DNA from: Chloroflexota bacterium
GTDB taxonomy: Bacteria > Chloroflexota > Anaerolineae > Fen-1058
Reading direction: 5' to 3'
Assembly (NCBI GenBank): GCA_016219235.1
Contig: JACRBO010000062.1
Coordinates: forward strand, 1-5,394
Length of the DNA stretch: 5,394 bases
The notes under the pieces were generated by a model. That model was not told the origin of the DNA. It saw only the letters and a list, made by a program, of their open reading frames with translations, and searched no databases. Shown here piece by piece: positions 1-4,537 of this stretch. Position 1 is the first letter of the stretch. Each line of letters starts with the position of its first letter. The translations under genes and the position numbers were made by a program.

Positions 1-531
1 CCACAGGTTGCTCTTGCGCACCAGATAATGCGTTTCCACTTTGTGATGCGCCAGGCCCTCCGCTAATTCCAGCGCCGTAATGCCGCCGCCCACGACCACA
101 GCCGCCCGCGCCTGTTTGGCGCGCTGCAAAATATCGACGGTATTATCCATGTTGTCGAGATAAACAATCCCGTCCAGATTGCCGCCCGGAAACGGTGCAG
201 ATACTGCTTTCGCGCCCACCGCAATCAACAACGCGTCGTACAACAGGCCGCGGCCATTGGCCAGCTGCACGCGCCGCCGGGCAAAATCGATCTGTTCGGC
301 GCGGCTGTAGATCAGCTCGATGCGGTGTTTCACATACCACTCGGGCTGGCGCGCCATCGATTGTTCTACCGACACCTCGTTGATCAGAATGTAGGCCAGA
401 CCGGGCCGGCTGTACATGGGGTACTTTTCGTCGGTGACGATCGTAATGCGCGCGCGCGCGTCGCGCCGCCGCAGTTCTTCGGCCGCCGTCACGCCGGCGG
501 CGCCATTGCCAATAATCACATAGTCACGCAT
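1..531 (-). CDS. FAD/NAD(P)-dependent oxidoreductase, NirB/FNOR-like, N-terminal 177 residues (runs off left edge)
   Basis: This is a two-dinucleotide-binding-fold flavoprotein, expected to pass electrons between NAD(P)H and a partner through FAD in the cytoplasm. The protein starts MRDYVIIGNGAAGVTAAEE, with the FAD-binding GxGxxG at residues 8-13. A YSRPGLAY stretch (40-47) matches the YSRPxL signature of the NirB N-terminus and of FAD oxidoreductases linked to ferredoxins. LLIAVGAKA (101-109) fits the ATG-like motif of the family. The second, NAD(P)-binding motif GGGITALELAE is at 148-158. There is no Cys in the 177 residues, so no redox disulphide of the glutathione-reductase type is present. 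The ATG at 531 sits just before the first beta strand, with only a weak GCGAG upstream. About half the usual 400 residues are missing beyond the window. It lies 119 bp downstream of a polyferredoxin gene on the same strand, a CooF-FNOR-like arrangement, so that protein is its likely partner (inference). The exact substrate is unknown. Confidence 0.9.
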   Translation of the reverse strand, partial: MRDYVIIGNGAAGVTAAEELRRRDARARITIVTDEKYPMYSRPGLAYILINEVSVEQSMARQPEWYVKHRIELIYSRAEQIDFARRRVQLANGRGLLYDALLIAVGAKAVSAPFPGGNLDGIVYLDNMDNTVDILQRAKQARAAVVVGGGITALELAEGLAHHKVETHYLVRKSNLW

Positions 532-553
532 AGGACTCGCTTTTGGCCGCAAG

Positions 554-643
554 ACTGTTTTGTAAGCAGGCCGGGTTCCCACGCCCGGCGGCGTGTCCCA
601 CAGGGAGGCTTCGCACGGAGCCGCCTCTGCTTATCTAAACAGT
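554..643. repeat. Palindromic 90-bp intergenic element with imperfect terminal inverted repeats and internal hairpins
   Basis: The left arm (554-569) reads ACTGTTT, then TG, then TAAGCAG. The reverse complement of the right arm (627-643) reads ACTGTTT, then AGA, then TAAGCAG. Two 7-bp blocks therefore match perfectly, separated by a short unpaired spacer. Inside the arms are GCCGGG/CCCGGC (570-575 with 584-589, 8-nt loop) and GGCTTC/GGAGCC (607-612 with 617-622, 4-nt loop GCAC, one G-T pair). The element fills almost the whole gap between the Fe-S gene and the FAD oxidoreductase gene. It could be a dispersed REP- or MITE-like repeat, or a structured element in the mRNA that affects processing or read-through. 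No U-tract follows on the minus strand, so a standard intrinsic terminator is unlikely. The family is not recognised. Confidence 0.6.
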
Positions 644-650
644 GTTGGCT

Positions 651-1565
651 TTAGCCGCGGCTGTCTCTGACCTGCGTCAGAACTTTGCCGGTTTTCAAGG
701 ACGGCGACTGGCCGATGGCCGTAGATTTCGCCGGTTCAGTACCGGGGCGCGGACTGACGGGAATGTCTTCATACAACGCTATCGGCGCGCTGTGCCGGTG
801 TGGTGCTTGCATGGGCAAGTTGACGCGCTCCATGACGGCCGCGTGCAGCATTTCGTTGAGCGCCAGCAAACCATCGTCAGCCGGCAGGCGCAGCATGGCA
901 TTGGTCGGGCATTCTTTAACGCACGCGCTTTCACCGTAGCCTTTGCACAGGTCGCACTTGTCGGCTCGCATCAACGGCGTCGGCGCACGCGCGGGCTGCC
1001 CGTCTCCGGACGACTCCCAGCGCAGCGTGCCGCGCGGACACTTCTCGATGCACAGGCCGCACTTTACACAGCGCTCGTCGTCGACAATCCTGCCTTCACG
1101 CGCGTAATCGCGTACAGAAATACCGACCGGGCAGTTGTAGCCGCAGATGCCGCATTGCACACAGCGCGACGGATCCGCGGCCACGCGACCGGCGAGGACG
1201 GGCTTATGCCCGTTCCCCAGGCCGCGTGCCTGGCCGACCATGCGCTTAAAGAAACCTTCGCGCTGCCGGTGTTCGCGCGGCAGGAGCGCGATGACGCCGT
1301 AGGGGCAGGCCTCGACACATTTGTTGCAGCCACGGCACGCGTCCGAAACGAAGGTCTTGCCGTCGTGCAGGTGCATCCCATCGAGGTGACAGGCGTTGAC
1401 GCACGGCTGGTCGGGGCAGTTGCGGCAGACATCGGGCAGTTGATAATGTCCGAACACCGGCCCCGTCATGGTCATGCGCGCGCGGCCATGGCGGTTGCGG
1501 CAGGCATCGACGCAGACGTTGCAATCAATACATTTGCCCAGATCTCGAATTAAGACTTCGCGCAA
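651..1565 (-). CDS. Polyferredoxin-like Fe-S protein with six predicted [4Fe-4S] clusters (NrfC/HycB/CooF type with inserted ferredoxin domain)
   Basis: This 304-residue protein has no signal peptide or Tat motif, so it is predicted to be cytoplasmic and to carry electrons. Six Cys tetrads are visible: 12/15/18/22, 47/50/55/59, 77/80/83/87, 135/138/141/145, 166/169/172/176 and 204/207/215/219. The first three and the last follow the order of the DmsB/NrfC/HycB four-cluster family: CxxCxxCx3C, CxxCx4Cx3C, CxxCxxCx3C, and a final KCDLC...ACVKECPT block. The fourth and fifth are a bacterial 2[4Fe-4S] ferredoxin pair placed between sites III and IV. The tail (about 225-304) has no Cys and looks disordered. 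The start is TTG at 1565. No ATG or GTG lies near, an in-frame stop is seven codons upstream, and TTG puts the first Cys at residue 12 as usual in the family. A GGGG precedes it weakly. Flanked by the cytochrome and flavoprotein genes, it probably links them. Confidence 0.9.
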   Translation of the reverse strand: MREVLIRDLGKCIDCNVCVDACRNRHGRARMTMTGPVFGHYQLPDVCRNCPDQPCVNACHLDGMHLHDGKTFVSDACRGCNKCVEACPYGVIALLPREHRQREGFFKRMVGQARGLGNGHKPVLAGRVAADPSRCVQCGICGYNCPVGISVRDYAREGRIVDDERCVKCGLCIEKCPRGTLRWESSGDGQPARAPTPLMRADKCDLCKGYGESACVKECPTNAMLRLPADDGLLALNEMLHAAVMERVNLPMQAPHRHSAPIALYEDIPVSPRPGTEPAKSTAIGQSPSLKTGKVLTQVRDSRG

Positions 1566-1581
1566 GATCGACCCCGCTATT

Positions 1582-1684
1582 CAATGACAAATGAAAAATG
1601 ACTAATGACAAAACCGATGTCTACCGCTACAGTCAATTTGTCATTTGCTCATTGTTAATTGTTCATTGTTAATTGTTCATTGTT
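1582..1684. repeat. AT-rich heptamer repeat cluster in opposed orientations
   Basis: Five exact-length heptamers alternate CATTGTT and AATTGTT from 1650 to 1684. Four heptamers of NAATGAC/AAATGAA type run from 1582 to 1609 (CAATGAC, AAATGAA, AAATGAC, TAATGAC). The right block reads like the reverse complement of the left. AATGACAAAT (1583-1592) pairs perfectly with ATTTGTCATT (1636-1645), so the region could form a cruciform or a long RNA hairpin. The array fills the gap between the dodecahaem cytochrome gene and the Fe-S gene, and covers the last two codons and the stop of the cytochrome gene. Its AT-rich composition contrasts sharply with the flanks. It resembles the short tandemly repeated heptamers described in cyanobacteria and some other genomes. 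The units are too short for a CRISPR array. Confidence 0.75.
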
Positions 1685-2675
1685 CTTTCGTATGTCCATC
1701 CGCATGACATGCCATGCAGTCGCTGAACTCGGTGAGGCCCTCTGCCAGATGCGTCACCCGATCTTCTTCCTCATTGTGAGCATGGCAGTTGTAGCACGTG
1801 TATTCCGTATAGACCTTCACGTGACACGTCGTGCAGGCGATGTCGCCTTCGTCACCGTGATCGATCGGGAAGGTGTGCTTCGCCAATCGAGCCGGCAGCC
1901 AGCCTTTGATGGTGTGGCAGGCGGCGCAGTCGGTTCCAAAGAGGCCGGCATGAATTTCCGGATCGGCATGACAGGCCACGCACTCCGATCGGGTTTGCGT
2001 GAAGCCGCCGGCGGCATGGCATTGATCGCACTTCACACCGGCGTGGCCGTCGATCAACGCAAAGGTGTGATGATCGAACGGCTGTAGATCGTGATGGCAG
2101 GCCAGGCAATCGGCGCTGTAGTTTGCCACGTGTTCAGTGACGTAGGCGGCGTCGACTTCGCGATGACAACTTTCACACTGGGCCAGATCGTAGTGGTAGC
2201 CCGGCGCCTGCGGATCGTGGCAGTCGCGGCAGGCAAATGCCTTGCCGTCCGGCCAGGCCTGATGCGCCACCAGACTGTAGCCGGTCTGCTCGTGCGGAAA
2301 GGTCTGCATGGCGGCGTGGGTCTGATCGGCGGCGCGCCCCTCGTGCTCTGAGTGGCACAACTGGCAACGATCGGTATTCTTCAACACGCCGTGCACACCG
2401 GTCGCAGTCTGCCGCTCTTGCGCCACCCGGGTGTGGCACGTCTCACACAGATCAGGCGTTACACCCCGCCACGGCGCGTGGCACACATCGCAGTGACCTT
2501 CAAACTCCGCATGTGATTGATAATTCTGCAACGGCGGTTTGTTCGCTCCCTGCGCCGAGAGTTCGCCGGGGCTAAACAACACACCGCCCAGGGCAAACGT
2601 CACGCCTACTACGACGACGCTGAAAATCAGCGCCGCAATACACCCCGGCAGCGAGAAGAACGGATGCGACCGCAT
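1677..2675 (-). CDS. Membrane-anchored dodecahaem cytochrome c (12 CxxCH sites)
   Basis: This 332-residue multihaem electron carrier is predicted to lie outside the cytoplasmic membrane. An uncleaved-looking hydrophobic segment (about residues 11-34, CIAALIFSVVVVGVTFALGG) follows a short MRSHPFF head. Twelve CxxCH haem c sites follow, with first Cys at 62, 77, 104, 149, 167, 190, 216, 232, 250, 281, 294 and 320. Many free His residues (for example in FPHEQ, AHQ, FDHH, IDGH, IDHG) could serve as distal ligands, as in class III / cytochrome c7-type proteins. Motif spacing suggests repeated small-haem modules. The ATG at 2675 is chosen because it precedes the anchor. The reading frame is open up to 2774, but that extension lies inside the upstream gene and has no signal character. 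The start overlaps the stop of the cytochrome b-like gene (TAATG), suggesting translational coupling and a shared complex. The redox partner and direction are not shown by the sequence. Confidence 0.93.
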   Translation of the reverse strand: MRSHPFFSLPGCIAALIFSVVVVGVTFALGGVLFSPGELSAQGANKPPLQNYQSHAEFEGHCDVCHAPWRGVTPDLCETCHTRVAQERQTATGVHGVLKNTDRCQLCHSEHEGRAADQTHAAMQTFPHEQTGYSLVAHQAWPDGKAFACRDCHDPQAPGYHYDLAQCESCHREVDAAYVTEHVANYSADCLACHHDLQPFDHHTFALIDGHAGVKCDQCHAAGGFTQTRSECVACHADPEIHAGLFGTDCAACHTIKGWLPARLAKHTFPIDHGDEGDIACTTCHVKVYTEYTCYNCHAHNEEEDRVTHLAEGLTEFSDCMACHADGHTKEQ

Positions 2676-3523
2676 TAGAACAGTTTCACCGCGCCAAAGT
2701 ACACCGTACCGATAACGTGCAAGATCGCCGAGAGAAACAGCGTCACACCCAGCGGCACATGCACGGTGTGCCACGCGCTCATCAAGCGATGCGCGGCCTG
2801 CAACGTGGAGATTTGCCGCTCGAGTTCGCGGCGGCGGCGCAACACGCGCGTCAACTCTTTGACGGCCAGCCGCTCGGTCCGATCGAGTTGGCGCAGCTGC
2901 CGATCGACGTCGCGGCGATACTGCCAGTCGCGCCAGCCGCGAATCACCACGCTCCCGATCGTGCCTTGCTGCGTATCGGCCTGGTGCGAGGCATCCGCGC
3001 GTAAAATCGATTCCACCCGCGTTGACCGCTGCGCCGTCAAGTGATCGATCTGCTGCTGGACTTCAACCTCTTGCGCCGTCACTTCGCCCAGCGTCAATTC
3101 GGCCCCGGCGCGCGAGCGGGGAATGGCCGTGTAGAGATAGCGGCCCACAAAACCACTGACCACCACAACCACTGTGAAGAACATCGATAGTCCGGCCAAT
3201 CCGTTGAATTCGAAGGCGCTGTGGGTCAGCACCAGCGCCGGACCGACCAGACCCGTGAAGATGTGAAATGACAACCAGGCGCGCAGCCGCCCCACCTGAA
3301 ACCAGCGAACGCGCTTGCGAAAAGTGTAAAGCGTTTCCGTCATCAGCATCAACGTCATGCCGACGATGCCCAGCGTGTGCCCGATCGGATCGCTGCCGCC
3401 CGGCGTGCCCAAAAACTCATACGCCACATAGATCGCGGCGACGAGCAGCACAACGACGAAACTCCACTCTAATTCGTGATTGGATTCAGGCTTGGTCACA
3501 GCTACGTGCGAGCCAACGGCCAA
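2675..3523 (-). CDS. Cytochrome b-like integral membrane protein with internal coiled coil
   Basis: From the chosen start this is 282 residues with about five membrane helices: roughly 20-38, 51-65, 84-101, 108-131 and 256-275. His residues lie at or near helices, as expected for b-haem ligands: H49, H87, H101, H252, H255 and H269 (GHTLG, FHIFTG, LTHS, AWHTVH, ILHVIG). Between helices 4 and 5 is a long charged, Gln/Arg/Glu-rich region (about 145-245) that looks like a coiled coil. I infer a di-haem cytochrome b561-like protein that links membrane or cytoplasmic electron flow to the coupled cytochrome c; the exact family is not recognised. Start choice: TTG at 3523 has a perfect AGGAGG five bases upstream. 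The frame extends to a TTG at 3628, but that stretch is proline-rich and has no ribosome binding site. A GTG at 3499 is also possible. The stop overlaps the next ATG by one base. Confidence 0.82.
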   Translation of the reverse strand: MAVGSHVAVTKPESNHELEWSFVVVLLVAAIYVAYEFLGTPGGSDPIGHTLGIVGMTLMLMTETLYTFRKRVRWFQVGRLRAWLSFHIFTGLVGPALVLTHSAFEFNGLAGLSMFFTVVVVVSGFVGRYLYTAIPRSRAGAELTLGEVTAQEVEVQQQIDHLTAQRSTRVESILRADASHQADTQQGTIGSVVIRGWRDWQYRRDVDRQLRQLDRTERLAVKELTRVLRRRRELERQISTLQAAHRLMSAWHTVHVPLGVTLFLSAILHVIGTVYFGAVKLF

Positions 3524-3528
3524 ATTGC

Positions 3529-3534
3529 CCTCCT
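3529..3534 (-). promoter_or_regulatory. Shine-Dalgarno AGGAGG that sets the cytochrome b-like start
   Basis: On the minus strand AGGAGG is followed by five bases (GCAAT) and then TTG at 3523. It is the only full-consensus ribosome binding site among the minus-strand genes. It lies inside the longer open frame from 3628, which argues that the longer frame is not the translated start. The 136 bp between this start and the end of thpR shows no convincing promoter or U-tract terminator. Only a weak long-loop inverted repeat (AGCGCC 3614-3619, GGCGCT 3655-3660) is visible. Confidence 0.65.
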
Positions 3535-3659
3535 GGTGCGGCACAATCTTTGGGTTAGTCGGCTTATTCGGGGGCAAGTCACGGCAGACGCCACCAAGAC
3601 TACTCAAACGGGTAGCGCCGGCTATCAATCCGGGGGAAAGATTTGCGTAGTAGTGGCGC

Positions 3660-4253
3660 TTAACGGGGTGCTAGCGGCGCGCGGGCCAGCACGGTGTACA
3701 CTGCGCCGGTCGGCCGTAGATCGCTCTTGATCAGCGCCACATTGGTTACATCCCAGCGGCCTAACGATCCGACTTGACTCGCACCGATCACGTCGCCCAC
3801 TTTTTTCAGGTCCTGCGTGCGCACATCACGCGCCAGGCGGCCCAGCGTCAAGTGCGGCGAGAAGTCACGAGTTTCGGTGGGATAACCCAGCGGCGAGATG
3901 GCGTTCTCGACGGCGCGCTGCACGTGTTGTAGTTGATGGCCGGGGGGAACTTCTTTCACGCCCACCCAGATCACGCGCGGATGGTGCAGATCGGGGAAGC
4001 AGCCCGCATCGGCGACTTCCAGCGCAAACGCATGCTGCGAGGTCAGCGCGTTCTTCAGTGAGGACGTGATCAGCGCAATCTGATCGGACGGCACCTGGCC
4101 CAGGAACTTCAGCGTCAAATGGATGCTGTCCGGCTTCACCCAACGGATGCAGTCGAGCGGCATCTGCGGCTTGAGGCGAGCTTCGATCTCACCCAGCTGC
4201 TGCAAGATCGCGGCGGGCAATTCAATCGCAATGAAGGCTCGTAGCGCGTCCAT
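3660..4253 (-). CDS. thpR: RNA 2',3'-cyclic phosphodiesterase (2'-5' RNA ligase family)
   Basis: ThpR belongs to the 2H phosphoesterase superfamily. It hydrolyses RNA 2',3'-cyclic phosphates to 2'-phosphates and can join 2'-5' ends in vitro; it is cytoplasmic. The two catalytic HxTx motifs are both HLTL, at residues 45-48 and 134-137, about 89 residues apart as in the family. The N-terminus MDALRAFIAIELP matches the usual MRxFIAIxLP opening. The C-terminal LIKSDLRPTGAVYTVLAR matches the family ending (SxLxPxGAxYxxL). Its 197 residues is close to the usual 175-195. The ATG at 4253 is preferred for this family match. An ATG at 4274 and a TTG at 4340 extend the frame, but the TTG would lie at about the predicted transcription start. 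It is the first gene of the minus-strand run and has no obvious functional link to the redox genes downstream. It may simply share transcription with them. Confidence 0.95.
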   Translation of the reverse strand: MDALRAFIAIELPAAILQQLGEIEARLKPQMPLDCIRWVKPDSIHLTLKFLGQVPSDQIALITSSLKNALTSQHAFALEVADAGCFPDLHHPRVIWVGVKEVPPGHQLQHVQRAVENAISPLGYPTETRDFSPHLTLGRLARDVRTQDLKKVGDVIGASQVGSLGRWDVTNVALIKSDLRPTGAVYTVLARAPLAPR

Positions 4254-4344
4254 AGTGTGAGCGTCCCGTGGCATAGATTTTTTGCTGCGTGCGGCGCTGG
4301 TGTTGAACAATTCAAGGGCGGGTGCTGAACGTATACTCAAATCG

Positions 4345-4353
4345 ATTATAGCA
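4345..4353 (-). promoter_or_regulatory. Extended -10 promoter for thpR
   Basis: On the minus strand the sequence is TGCTATAAT, a perfect TATAAT (4350-4345) with the extended TGn element. The -35 region is poor (GGTTCA at 17-bp spacing, or TTCAAA at 15 bp), as is common for extended -10 promoters. Transcription would start near 4338, leaving a leader of about 85 nt before the ATG at 4253. It could drive thpR alone or the whole minus-strand run. Confidence 0.6.
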
Positions 4354-4355
4354 CG

Positions 4356-4373
4356 GGTTCAGGGGTTTGAACC
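4356..4373. promoter_or_regulatory. Operator-like inverted repeat between divergent promoters
   Basis: GGTTCA (4356-4361), a 6-bp spacer (GGGGTT) and TGAACC (4368-4373) form a perfect 6+6 dyad. It lies upstream of both -10 boxes and overlaps both putative -35 regions, so a dimeric regulator bound here could affect both directions. No regulator gene is in the window, and the assignment rests on position and symmetry only. Confidence 0.4.
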
Positions 4374-4397
4374 TCCCGCTGAACTTTCGGGTATACT
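4367..4397 (+). promoter_or_regulatory. Putative sigma70-type promoter for the MoxR gene
   Basis: TTGAAC (4367-4372) and TATACT (4392-4397) are 19 bp apart, slightly longer than the 17-bp optimum. Transcription would begin near 4404 and give a leader of about 134 nt. The same GTATACT heptamer also occurs exactly 60 bp upstream at 4331-4337, near the predicted thpR transcription start. Confidence 0.45.
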
Positions 4398-4437
4398 TGC
4401 TGTACGCATTTCCACCGCGCCGAGGGGCTTACACACA

Positions 4438-4513
4438 GGCGTCGAGGCTTCAGCCGGAGCATGGTTTGACTGCTGCACTGACTTAAGCCTCGACGCCCGA
4501 CTGACGGCAGTCA
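4438..4513 (+). other. Structured 5' leader of the MoxR gene: 13-bp stem plus alternative hairpin
   Basis: GGCGTCGAGGCTT (4438-4450) and AAGCCTCGACGCC (4485-4497) are perfect complements around a 34-nt loop. Just after comes GACTG-ACGG-CAGTC (4499-4512), a 5-bp hairpin with a 4-nt loop. The loop of the first stem contains TGACTGC (4467-4473), perfectly complementary to GCAGTCA (4507-4513). The downstream strand can therefore pair locally or reach back into the loop as a pseudoknot. The structure ends 11 nt before the GGAG ribosome binding site. It could be a regulatory leader, or a DNA-level binding site; no known riboswitch class is recognised. No U-tract follows. Confidence 0.5.
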
Positions 4514-4524
4514 TTCCAGCACAT

Positions 4525-4528
4525 GGAG
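4525..4528 (+). promoter_or_regulatory. Shine-Dalgarno GGAG of the MoxR gene
   Basis: GGAG is followed by nine bases before the ATG at 4538, a normal spacing. A second purine stretch (AAGG, 4533-4536) is too close to the start to be used. Confidence 0.6.
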
Positions 4529-4537
4529 TCATAAGGC

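Noticed and set aside
642..1553. Long open frame on the plus strand (303 residues) opposite the Fe-S gene
   Set aside because: It is antisense to a gene with 24 ordered Cys ligands and shows no recognisable domain; GC-rich codon bias opens the opposite frame.
1582..1684. Heptamer arrays as a CRISPR array
   Set aside because: The units are 7 bp and contiguous, with no spacers and no cas genes nearby.
2640..2645. Cys at residue 12 of the dodecahaem cytochrome (LPGC) as a lipoprotein signal
   Set aside because: The Cys precedes the hydrophobic segment, whereas a lipobox Cys follows it; an uncleaved anchor fits better.
2676..2774. N-terminal extension of the dodecahaem cytochrome frame to 2774
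   Set aside because: It lies wholly inside the upstream gene, lacks a ribosome binding site, and would bury the membrane anchor behind 33 extra residues.
3524..3628. N-terminal extension of the cytochrome b-like frame to a TTG at 3628
   Set aside because: There is no Shine-Dalgarno before it, the residues are proline-rich and unlike a membrane-protein start, and AGGAGG lies inside it just before a better TTG.
3614..3660. Inverted repeat AGCGCC/GGCGCT after thpR as a terminator
   Set aside because: Only 6 bp of stem around a 35-nt loop and no U-tract on the minus strand.
4254..4340. N-terminal extension of thpR to TTG 4340 or ATG 4274
   Set aside because: The family opening motif begins just after the ATG at 4253, and the predicted extended -10 promoter puts the RNA start at about 4338.
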